Source of the DNA: Geminocystis sp050753365
GTDB lineage: Bacteria; Cyanobacteriota; Cyanobacteriia; Cyanobacteriales; Cyanobacteriaceae
NCBI RefSeq assembly: GCF_050753365.1
Contig: NZ_JBLZFY010000001.1
Span: forward strand, 1 to 64,000
Length of the DNA: 64,000 bases
Reading direction: 5' to 3'
Within the stretch, counting starts at the first letter, position 1; every line of letters starts with the position of its first letter. The translations under genes were made by a program, and so were the position numbers. Positions 26,080 through 34,462 of the stretch are shown piece after piece. A model generated the notes under the pieces. That model did no database searches. It saw nothing but the letters and a program-made list of their open reading frames with translations, and had not been told where the DNA came from.

Positions 26080-27915
26080 TTAAAAGGGATTACTAGGTAC
26101 ATTTAAACCACGCTCTCGCAAAAACTGACCAGTTTCACGGGAAGGACTATAATTATATCCAAAACCACTATTGCCCTCACCATCATCAAGAATTTGGGGA
26201 GTGAGCATGACAATAACTTCCGATCGACGATTATCCTTAAAGGTAGAACGGAAAAGACTACCAATAATTGGTAAATCACCCAAAATAGGAACTTTAGAAA
26301 CATTAGTTCTTTCTTGATCCGTGATAATACCTGATAAAATTAAAGTTTGACCATCTCGTAAACGGATTAATCCCGAAGATACCTTTCTTTCAATTAATGG
26401 TCTGATAATATTAACCGCTCCAGGACCACTTTCAAATTGTTGTTCACTACCCGGTGCGCTAATAGTAGGATTTGCCACTAAATTAATAAAACCATTATCA
26501 TCGATTTTCTGAATTGCAACAGATAAAGTTAAACCAGCAGGTTCAATCACAGGAGTGGTAGTTCTGACACTACTTAAGGGATCGATTTCTGTATTAACAC
26601 TGGTGACAACATTTTCCACTAATTCAACACTACCAATTTGTCCTTCTTGAACTACGAGGGTAGGATCAGTCAAGATTTTAGCATTCCCCGAAGAAATATT
26701 GGCACGAATTTGAGCTAAAAAGGCTTGAGGTACATTAAAGTTCCCCCCCGGAATTACTACGGCACTATTACCCGGTTGTCCTGGACTCGCCGTAGAACCA
26801 AAGGGTGAAATCCGCCCCGTATTAGGAATCCCTATTACTTCACCATCTGGAAATGGAACTAATTGTTGATTATCATCAACTCTCCATTGTTGAGGATCAA
26901 CATTACGTTGATTCGTCCCAAAGTTAATTACCCCAATACCACCACTTTGTACAACTCCAGTATCGTTAAGCCCCCAAGAGAAACTTAATCCAAAACTATC
27001 TCTTTGATCTAATTGTACATCAACGACTTTAACGTTTACGGCTACTTGACGACGACGAATATCTAATTGAGTTAAAAAGTTTGTAGCTTTCTGAATTAAA
27101 TGAGGTTCACCGACTAAAGTAACGGTATCATGAATAGGATCGGCATGAACGGTCAAGCCTTTGAGTACTAAAAATTCGTTATCTTTTTCTTCACTTTCTA
27201 GTTTTTTAACAGTAAATGTTCTTTTACCATCATCCGCTATTTCCACCTCCACAATGTTACCCTGCGCCCCTTGGCTATTCAGGAAACTAGCGGCTCCGAT
27301 CGCACTGTATTGATTTAAGCGCACACTACGAGTAATGGTATTTTTGACACTGGGGGGTAACTTATTACCGACAAAGATAGTATTACCTTGACGATTTGCC
27401 CTCAAACCAGAAACCATCAATACATTATTAAAAACATCTTGTACTGGTTCATTCTGTAAATCTAAAGAGACAGTGCTTGTAGTTTGTCCTTCGGCACTTT
27501 GATCTGTGAAAATAATATTTAATCCTGCGGCTCGACTAAGTAAGGCTAAAACTTCGGTAGCTGGAGCGTCTCTTAACACTAAACGGGGAACTGTGGCGTT
27601 CGTTCCTAAGTCAACAACTGGAAAATGAGTGTTAACATTAGAGATGGACATATCACCCACTGGTGGAGCTACCGCTCTAGTAAAAGGTGGAGGTGCTGGT
27701 TGATTATTCACAGGTTGCCCATTAATTTTAATAGTGGGATTAGGTACTAACACATCCTGATTTTGTGGAAAGGCTTGAGCAATCCAATTCGGTGGCTTTT
27801 TCAGGGTTAATTTTTTATTAACACTGGGATTTGCTAAGGCTAAAGATTGCCAACAAAGAAGAATGACAGCACTACTGCTTAAAAACTTGATTTGATGAAA
27901 AGAAAATTTGATCAT
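26080..27915 (-). CDS. pilQ: Type IV pilus secretin PilQ
   Basis: 611 residues from the ATG at 27915 (GGGAG 9 bases upstream). A signal peptide ends near ALANPS. An STN-type domain (ATEVLALLSRAAGLNIIF) and N-domain repeats are followed by the secretin core with the VPILGDLPIIGSLF motif and a C-terminal segment. It forms the outer-membrane ring through which the type IV pilus passes. It is the last gene of pilMNOQ on the - strand, 83 bases after pilO. Confidence 0.93.
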   Translation of the reverse strand: MIKFSFHQIKFLSSSAVILLCWQSLALANPSVNKKLTLKKPPNWIAQAFPQNQDVLVPNPTIKINGQPVNNQPAPPPFTRAVAPPVGDMSISNVNTHFPVVDLGTNATVPRLVLRDAPATEVLALLSRAAGLNIIFTDQSAEGQTTSTVSLDLQNEPVQDVFNNVLMVSGLRANRQGNTIFVGNKLPPSVKNTITRSVRLNQYSAIGAASFLNSQGAQGNIVEVEIADDGKRTFTVKKLESEEKDNEFLVLKGLTVHADPIHDTVTLVGEPHLIQKATNFLTQLDIRRRQVAVNVKVVDVQLDQRDSFGLSFSWGLNDTGVVQSGGIGVINFGTNQRNVDPQQWRVDDNQQLVPFPDGEVIGIPNTGRISPFGSTASPGQPGNSAVVIPGGNFNVPQAFLAQIRANISSGNAKILTDPTLVVQEGQIGSVELVENVVTSVNTEIDPLSSVRTTTPVIEPAGLTLSVAIQKIDDNGFINLVANPTISAPGSEQQFESGPGAVNIIRPLIERKVSSGLIRLRDGQTLILSGIITDQERTNVSKVPILGDLPIIGSLFRSTFKDNRRSEVIVMLTPQILDDGEGNSGFGYNYSPSRETGQFLRERGLNVPSNPF

Positions 27916-27998
27916 TGATTTAACTCCCACACACAATTAATTAAATTTTAAAGGATGAAAACTGAAAATACTAAAATAAATAAAGCTCTTAAAAAAAC

Positions 27999-28778
27999 TT
28001 ATTGAGCAGGTTGTTCACCCTCAGCAGGAGGGGCTTCAGCAGGAGGCGTACCTTCGGCAGTTGGAGGTGCTGTATTTGGTACATCAGGAAAAACTGCTGT
28101 TAAAGTAATGGCGGTTTTAAGTTTTGGTTCTCCCACACTTAATAATTGACCATTTTCATATAAATATTGAGCTGGATCAACTGTAGAAGTTGTCAAGTTT
28201 TGTACTACTAATAAAGGTTGTAGCCTTTCTAAATCTTGTAAAAATAGTTGTAACTGCGTAAAAGTTCCTTCTAAGTCAAGATTAAAGGTTTTTACACCAA
28301 TATTATTAGTAGCAAGAGTTCCCAATGAATCATCGGTGACTGCTTGTATTTCTCCTGCTGGAACGTAGCTATTCATTCTCACATTACTAATATTTCTAAA
28401 AGTATTGACATCTAATAATAAGGTGTCTATAGTTTCAGGGGATGAGAATAACTGCATTACATCTTCTTTAAGGTCTTTAGTTTCTTCTAACTCGTTACGC
28501 TTGTTGACAATAATTTGTTCTAATTGAGTGGAACTAAGTTGACTTAATTGAGCTTCTTTTTCTTGTTTTTGGTTATTCAGTTCCGATAATTCATTCAACA
28601 CAGGCAATGCTTGAGACCAAAATAAGTAAGCGGCAATTAAAAAACCGCCCACACCGATGGCAGTACCTGTAATTTTAGGGGTAAATGTTATACCAAAGGC
28701 TTCGGGATATTCGCTACTGTCTCCAAAACCACCGTCTTGGGGATCAAATTCATCGGATGTGGTAAAAGATGTTGTCAT
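27999..28778 (-). CDS. pilO: Type IV pilus assembly protein PilO
   Basis: 259 residues: cytoplasmic N-terminus, one membrane segment (about residues 35-53), coiled coil (LNELSELNNQKQEKEAQL) and a periplasmic ferredoxin-like domain. The C-terminal tail is Pro/Ala/Glu-rich. It pairs with PilN in the inner-membrane alignment complex. Its start overlaps the pilN stop by 4 bases. Confidence 0.88.
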   Translation of the reverse strand: MTTSFTTSDEFDPQDGGFGDSSEYPEAFGITFTPKITGTAIGVGGFLIAAYLFWSQALPVLNELSELNNQKQEKEAQLSQLSSTQLEQIIVNKRNELEETKDLKEDVMQLFSSPETIDTLLLDVNTFRNISNVRMNSYVPAGEIQAVTDDSLGTLATNNIGVKTFNLDLEGTFTQLQLFLQDLERLQPLLVVQNLTTSTVDPAQYLYENGQLLSVGEPKLKTAITLTAVFPDVPNTAPPTAEGTPPAEAPPAEGEQPAQ

Positions 28779-29602
28779 TGAGTTGCTCCTCCTTCTGCTG
28801 GTGGTTGAGTTTGTACTACTGGTTCTAAATCTAAAGCTCCTTTTCTTTGTAAATAGGTTAATCGAGATACCAGCCCGATCGCTCCCCTTGCGTTCAGTTG
28901 ATTTAAAAGTTCGGCGGAAGATGTATCATTAATTTCTGTGTTAATAGTATAACTGACCACTTCGGGTAATTCTATATCCATAGATGCTCCTCCGCCACCG
29001 TTTTGGGGAGTTGTTGTGGTTTCACTGCCCACTATTTGCGATCGATCGAAAATCACACTACCCGGATTAGCGGTTAAGGTGGTAGTAGCTAAAGTAGTTT
29101 TTTCGGGATCAAGAAAACGGGAATTTTTTAAGGTTAACAGAAAATCATTAACTCGATCGTAGGAATCAGCATAGCCGTTAATAGTCAGATTTTTATTGCC
29201 CGATTGATTAACCGCTTGAATTTGTACCCCTGAAGGCGTAACACTACTGATTTCCGCTAACATAGCAGACCAAGGGCGAATTTGTTTAAAAACACTTACC
29301 AGAATTGCTATTTCATTTTTTATCCCCCCAATTTCTGTTTCTATTTGTTGAACTTGGGCGTTTTGACCTTGTAATCTTTGAATTTCAGCATCTAACTGTG
29401 CGATCGTGTTGTTAGTAGCCGTTTTTTGATTATTTAACAAAAATAAAGCCCCTCCCGTGGCGGCAATAAAAGCCACTGCTACCCCCGCACCTATAATAAT
29501 AGGTAACTGAATAGTTTTTGGGGTTGCTTTCGTAAATTTAGTGCTACCACTGGCGGCATCAAGTTTACGATCCTTAAGAAAATTAATATCAATATTGTAC
29601 AT
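28775..29602 (-). CDS. pilN: Type IV pilus assembly protein PilN
   Basis: 275 residues. The N-terminal conserved INFL motif (residues 6-9) for binding PilM is present, followed by a membrane segment (about 33-56), a coiled coil and a periplasmic domain. It links cytosolic PilM to periplasmic PilO. Overlaps pilO by 4 bases and starts 2 bases after the pilM stop. Confidence 0.9.
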   Translation of the reverse strand: MYNIDINFLKDRKLDAASGSTKFTKATPKTIQLPIIIGAGVAVAFIAATGGALFLLNNQKTATNNTIAQLDAEIQRLQGQNAQVQQIETEIGGIKNEIAILVSVFKQIRPWSAMLAEISSVTPSGVQIQAVNQSGNKNLTINGYADSYDRVNDFLLTLKNSRFLDPEKTTLATTTLTANPGSVIFDRSQIVGSETTTTPQNGGGGASMDIELPEVVSYTINTEINDTSSAELLNQLNARGAIGLVSRLTYLQRKGALDLEPVVQTQPPAEGGATQ

Positions 29603-29604
29603 AG

Positions 29605-30717
29605 TTAACTCATCCTCATGCCTAAACCGAGTACTGTACCTAATCCAGCCCTTTGCATTGGTGATAAATCCTCTTTAACTGTTAATGATAAAGCAGAAAC
29701 GGGATCAACTTGCATGGCAGGAAGACTTAATTTTTTGGTAAAAAACTCGTCAATTTGAGCTAAACCTGAACCAGGACCTGCTAAAAGCAGTTGTACTACT
29801 TCCACATCGCCACTTTGATTCAAATAAAAATTGACCGATCGACGTAACTCGTCCACTAATTCCCCTAAAACCCTTAACAAAGAATCCATACCCGGGTTAA
29901 TCCATGTTTGACTACTGGTAGTATTAGTTGTCGTTTGTTCGGGATTATTGGGAATAGTAATTTCTTGTAATAACTCCGTATTTTTAGAGGTAGGTAAATT
30001 CATAGCTTGGGCTAAAGCCGTTTGCATTTGATAAGTACCAATGGGAATAGTACGGGAAAATTGAGGTACACCCTCCACAATGATGGCAATTTCAGTACTA
30101 TCAAATTCAATATCCACTAAAACCACCGCTTCACTAGAAGAAAATTGTTTTAACTGTTCTTTGATAGTTCTAATTAAAGCAAAACTGTTAATTTCTAGCA
30201 CATTAACTTTTAACCCTGCTTGTTGAAAAGTCTCTAGGTATAAATCCGTCACTTCTCGGCGAGTAGCAACTAATAAAACTTGTACTTTCTCAATACCATC
30301 ATCGTCCACAAAGTAACCTAGTTTTTGATAATCCAGATCGACTTCTTCTCTGGGATAAGGTAAATAAAGACTTGCCTCATGGTTTAATACCATATCACGC
30401 AATTCTTGATCATTTAATTCGGCAGGAATGGGAATAATCCGAATGATCGATTCTTTCATCGGTACAGCCGTAGCGATTTGTTTCGGTTTAACTTTTGCTT
30501 CTTTTAAAAGTTGATCAATTAATTCTGCTAAACCGGGGGAATCGACTATTACCCCTTCCTCAAATATTTCGTCGGGAACATCGATCGAGTGATATTTTAA
30601 AAGTTTATATTGTTGTCCTTTTTTTGCTAGTTGAGCTAAAGTAATTTTATCGGGATTAATTTCTATCCCCACACCGTTACTCCCTCCTCCGAGCAAACCA
30701 TCGAAAAAACTAAACAT
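29605..30717 (-). CDS. pilM: Type IV pilus assembly ATPase-fold protein PilM
   Basis: 370 residues with the actin/FtsA-like fold of PilM: GVGIEINPDKITLAQL near the N-terminus, VVLVDIEFDSTEIAI (phosphate-2-like) and LLLAGPGSGLAQID. It sits at the cytosolic face and binds the N-terminus of PilN. First gene of pilMNOQ; AGGAG lies 7 bases before the ATG. Confidence 0.92.
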   Translation of the reverse strand: MFSFFDGLLGGGSNGVGIEINPDKITLAQLAKKGQQYKLLKYHSIDVPDEIFEEGVIVDSPGLAELIDQLLKEAKVKPKQIATAVPMKESIIRIIPIPAELNDQELRDMVLNHEASLYLPYPREEVDLDYQKLGYFVDDDGIEKVQVLLVATRREVTDLYLETFQQAGLKVNVLEINSFALIRTIKEQLKQFSSSEAVVLVDIEFDSTEIAIIVEGVPQFSRTIPIGTYQMQTALAQAMNLPTSKNTELLQEITIPNNPEQTTTNTTSSQTWINPGMDSLLRVLGELVDELRRSVNFYLNQSGDVEVVQLLLAGPGSGLAQIDEFFTKKLSLPAMQVDPVSALSLTVKEDLSPMQRAGLGTVLGLGMRMS

Positions 30718-30812
30718 AGTAAGTTCTCCTTCTGCGTATTTTCACGGATTCAAGATCAAAATTTTATAAATCTATATTATCCTATTCAAATAAACAATGA
30801 ACAATAAATAAT

Positions 30813-30850
30813 TAGAGGTGGGCAAAAAAAGTATTTTGATGAAGAGAGGG
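30813..30850 (+). repeat. MITE end-like fragment
   Basis: TTAGAGGTGGGCAAAAAAAG then TATTTTGATGAAGAGAGGG, an isolated diverged copy of the MITE left end, upstream of pilM. Confidence 0.4.
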
Positions 30851-30961
30851 AAGAGGGAAGAGGGAAGAGAGAATAAGTGACCAAAATCAAGGTTTTGATT
30901 TTTTATTGTCATGAAATTTTGAGCTAAAATAAGGATGTAGGTAGTAAAGCGAGAAAAGTAT

Positions 30962-31258
30962 ATGAAGGGCAAATTATCTCGAAGGTTAAAATTGATTTAT
31001 CGTCAAGACAAAGTTTCTACTTTTCTGTTTACCCTTGGTATCGCAGATAGTCTATTGGGGGGTTTTAGTGAACGGTGGACATTACTATCTTTGGGCGTTT
31101 TTGTTGCCACCATGGGGGTATTTGTGCGGTGGTTACAGTTAGAAAAATCTAAAAAAATGGCTTCCTTATCTCGATCGAATTCCTATAAATATCTTCCCCC
31201 CAGTAACGAAAATTTACTCCCCCTCCCCCCTCTCAAAAGAAAAAGAGATTTAATGTAA
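30962..31258 (+). CDS. Small membrane protein, cyanobacterial hypothetical
   Basis: 98 residues. Basic N-terminus (MKGKLSRRLKLIYRQ), two hydrophobic segments (about residues 20-35 and 40-57) and a basic, Pro-rich C-terminal tail. Divergent from pilM. I do not recognise a characterised family. Confidence 0.55.
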   Translation: MKGKLSRRLKLIYRQDKVSTFLFTLGIADSLLGGFSERWTLLSLGVFVATMGVFVRWLQLEKSKKMASLSRSNSYKYLPPSNENLLPLPPLKRKRDLM

Positions 31259-31297
31259 ATTGTCAATTCTTCATTCTTCATTCTCAATTCTTCATTC

Positions 31298-32074
31298 TTA
31301 CCGTCTATCCCAACGAGTTTGAGTTAAGTTCGATCGAGTCGTTCTATTAATAGTAACGGGTTTAACGATTTGTTTTTGTGATTGAATATCAGGAGATACG
31401 ATTTCTTGAATAGTACCTTGAGGAATTTCTTCGGGTAAAGTAGCAGGAGGAGTATTTACTTCTTGATTAGTCGCTTCTGTCTGAGTTGGTTCATTATTAT
31501 TTAAAGGCAGAGGAGTTTGAGCCGTAGCGGAATCATAGCTAAAATAAACATGACCTAAAACTTTACCTTCGTAGGTTCTTTTACTAAAGCGCCACCCCTG
31601 ATTGAGATTGATTTTCATGGGTTGCCCATTTAAACCTTGAGCCGTACCAATGATAATAGGAGCTTGACCCGGATTTCTACGGTGATTTCCCACCAAGATT
31701 AAATTACCATTTTGTTCTACTAAATCTAAGAGAATATCTAAACCGTAGTCTTGTCCATCAGAACGAATGGAATAACCATTAGAATCGGTACTACGGCGAC
31801 AATGACCACTAAAATCGAAATTAGCTAAAAGTAAATCCACATTGACAGGATTCGCTCCAGCTTCGCTCCAGCATTGATTTTTACCTTGAATTTGCTCGAT
31901 CACGATTAAATTATATTTACCATCACCGTAGGGTTGTGCCACCGCAATAAAATCTGATTGTTGTACCTCTGTTTCCTGAAAAGTTACCCCGTGAGCCGAT
32001 GGTAAAGGTAAAATGGCTGATAAGGTTGTTAAAAGTAAAACTGATAGTTGTGTCGATATTAATGATTTAAACAT
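31298..32074 (-). CDS. DUF3747 domain-containing exported protein
   Basis: 258 residues from the ATG at 32074. A clear signal peptide (LSVLLLTTLSAILPLPSAHG) is followed by the DUF3747 core (QSDFIAVAQPYG, YNLIVIEQI, CWSE, LLLANFDFSGHC, YGLDILLDLVEQ). The tail is Pro/Thr/Gln-rich. This family is common in cyanobacteria; the function is unknown, probably in the periplasm or outer layers. Confidence 0.85.
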   Translation of the reverse strand: MFKSLISTQLSVLLLTTLSAILPLPSAHGVTFQETEVQQSDFIAVAQPYGDGKYNLIVIEQIQGKNQCWSEAGANPVNVDLLLANFDFSGHCRRSTDSNGYSIRSDGQDYGLDILLDLVEQNGNLILVGNHRRNPGQAPIIIGTAQGLNGQPMKINLNQGWRFSKRTYEGKVLGHVYFSYDSATAQTPLPLNNNEPTQTEATNQEVNTPPATLPEEIPQGTIQEIVSPDIQSQKQIVKPVTINRTTRSNLTQTRWDRR

Positions 32075-32338
32075 AGTTATTTTTCCTATTTGATTTGTGT
32101 TCCTCACATTCAGCAAAATGCTCTAATTATTATAGATAATCTTAGGACATACTTTAAAACATTAGATGTTAATTATCTGTACTCCCCTGTTATACCGTTT
32201 GACGATCGATCGTTAACGATGTTCCTTAAAAATAATATCTGATTTTGCCATGATCACGGCATGGTTTAGAAATAATTTGTCTAAGGTGTAATAAAAACAT
32301 TTACAATAACTAGAAAGATTATTTATGACAATGAAACA

Positions 32339-33064
32339 ATGGTTTATAATCTCAGAATCGCAGATTTACCCTTAAGCGAACGTCCTAGAGAAAGATTGTT
32401 AGAGTTAGGTGCTAAAAATTTGACCCCTGCGGAGTTAATCGCTATTTTATTGGGTACAGGGCAGGGAAAAGGCAAATTATCCGCCGTAGGATTAGCTCAA
32501 TATATCCTTAATCAACTGAGTGAAAATAAGCGAGATCCCCTTAGTGTATTGCGAGAAATTTCACCAACCGAATTAATGGGCATTTCGGGAGTAGGACCGG
32601 CTAAAGCCACAGCTATACTAGCAGGAATGGAGTTAGGAAAACGAGCTTTTCAATTTCGCCCTTCCGCAAAAGCTATTATTGATAGCCCCAATGCCGCTGC
32701 CGCAGCTTTCAGCCATGATTTAATGTGGCAATCTCAAGAACGTTTTGCTGTATTGTTATTAGATACGAAAAATAGTTTAATCAGCTCTCAAGTTATCACC
32801 ATCGGTATTGCTACAGAAACTTTAATCCATCCACGAGAATTATTTCGGGAGGCGATTAGACATTCTGCGACAAATATGATTATTGCTCATAACCATCCTT
32901 CAGGCAATCTTGAACCTTCGATCGAAGACTTAAATTTAACTGAACAATTATTAGAATGTGCCAAAATTGTCGGTATTCCCATCCTAGATCATCTCATCAT
33001 CGGTAATGGTAACTTTCGCAGTATTCGTCAAAATTCCACCCTTTGGGATCAATATTCTGATTGA
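32339..33064 (+). CDS. radC: RadC family JAB-domain protein
   Basis: 241 residues. The N-terminal helix-hairpin-helix region (ELMGISGVGPAKATAILAG) and the C-terminal JAB/MPN metalloprotease-like domain with HNHPSGN plus downstream D (EPSIEDL) are intact. RadC was named for DNA repair but its activity is unclear. Alone on the + strand, before a short gap and a glycosidase-like gene. Confidence 0.9.
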   Translation: MVYNLRIADLPLSERPRERLLELGAKNLTPAELIAILLGTGQGKGKLSAVGLAQYILNQLSENKRDPLSVLREISPTELMGISGVGPAKATAILAGMELGKRAFQFRPSAKAIIDSPNAAAAAFSHDLMWQSQERFAVLLLDTKNSLISSQVITIGIATETLIHPRELFREAIRHSATNMIIAHNHPSGNLEPSIEDLNLTEQLLECAKIVGIPILDHLIIGNGNFRSIRQNSTLWDQYSD

Positions 33065-33127
33065 TCGATCGTCAGAGTTTGAGGAAGTTTTAGCCTTTTT
33101 GAATATTTAAAGGGATTTAAAGAAAAC

Positions 33128-34126
33128 ATGAATATAAATCAATTTCTGTCTAAAAAAAGAAATCTAATTTTATTAACCTTAATTTTATTCGGTTACTTCA
33201 TATTACGTCCTGCTCCTTCTTTTAAATCTCAAATTCAAACATCAGATAAGATTAAAGGTGTTTGGGTAACAAATATTGCAACTTCTTTTTTTCATCATAC
33301 AACCTTATTAGACAATGTTTTTTATCATTTAGCTAAATCTGGCTATACTCATGTTTATGTTAGTACTTATAGTTTTGGAGGCACACTTTATCCCTCTAAA
33401 CACATCAAAAGTAACCCGTTAGTTGTACCACCATTTACAGATGTTTTAAAAGCATCAGAAAAAGAAGCCCAACGTCAAGGCTTAAAATTATATGCTTGGT
33501 TAGAGTATGGTTTAATGTTGATGCCCAATGATTCTATTGCCTTAAATAATCCAGACTGGTTATTAAAAACTGCTTCAGGAGAAACCGTTGTTGATGGATT
33601 TGTCTGGCTTAACCCTGAACATCCAGAAGTACAAAAATATATTTTAGGCATGATTGAAGAAGTTGCCAGTTATCAAGGTTTAACGGGAATACAACTTGAT
33701 GATCATTGGTCTGTACCTCGTCAATTTGGTAATCATAGTACTGCTATGAATAAACTTACTGCTAAAGTTAAACAACGTCTTGAGGAGGTTAATCCTGATT
33801 TGATTTTTAGTTTATCTCCTAATCCTTACAGTTTTTCCAAAGAAAAATATAATCAAGACTGGTTAAAGTGGGCAAGACAGGGATATATTGACGAGGTTGT
33901 AATTCAAATATATCGATCGAATGCCGAAGAATTTGAACGATCGATCTTGACTTCTCAGATTCATCAATTACCGAAATCGATACCTGTAGCCATCGGAATC
34001 TATGCAGGGAATTTTGGTAATTTTAAGACATCTTCAGAGATTCAAAAACAGATAGATATTAGTAAAAATCTTGGTTATGGATTTTCTATTTTTTGTTGGG
34101 AATACAGATTTCTGGGATCTTTATAA
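33128..34126 (+). CDS. Family 10-type glycosyl hydrolase-like protein (DUF187/GHL10)
   Basis: 332 residues. An N-terminal membrane anchor or signal (residues 12-27) precedes a TIM-barrel domain: IKGVWVTNI, GYTHVYVSTYSFGG, GLKLYAWLEYG, GIQLDDHWS with acidic candidates, and DEVVIQIYRS. The GHL10 family is assumed to cleave glycans, possibly peptidoglycan-related or exported polysaccharide; a substrate cannot be read from the sequence. Confidence 0.78.
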   Translation: MNINQFLSKKRNLILLTLILFGYFILRPAPSFKSQIQTSDKIKGVWVTNIATSFFHHTTLLDNVFYHLAKSGYTHVYVSTYSFGGTLYPSKHIKSNPLVVPPFTDVLKASEKEAQRQGLKLYAWLEYGLMLMPNDSIALNNPDWLLKTASGETVVDGFVWLNPEHPEVQKYILGMIEEVASYQGLTGIQLDDHWSVPRQFGNHSTAMNKLTAKVKQRLEEVNPDLIFSLSPNPYSFSKEKYNQDWLKWARQGYIDEVVIQIYRSNAEEFERSILTSQIHQLPKSIPVAIGIYAGNFGNFKTSSEIQKQIDISKNLGYGFSIFCWEYRFLGSL

Positions 34127-34462
34127 CTTGTTAAAATATTGCTCGATCGAACTCAACCATAATAAATATTTATGGATAATCAAATATTGAAGAATTTTAA
34201 TTAACTTTAAAAAATGTAAATTATATCTCTCAAAATTAAGAGATTTATTATCCTTATCTAATTAATTTGAAAACATATTTATTAGTAAATTAAACATTCT
34301 GAAAAATTTTAAATAGATTAATAAAAGAAAGTTCTATTAATTAGAATAAAAAATTGTTAAAACAAATTTAATAATTTCTTAACCATTAAACTTCATAAAT
34401 AGTTGAAAAATTTTAGAACTTGATGCTAGACTGAAAGCGAAATTTAAAAATTCACCAATATT
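34127..34462. other. AT-rich intergenic stretch before phosphoketolase
   Basis: About 335 bases, over 75 % A+T by eye. It must contain the phosphoketolase promoter; I see no terminator hairpin or repeat that is convincing. Confidence 0.4.
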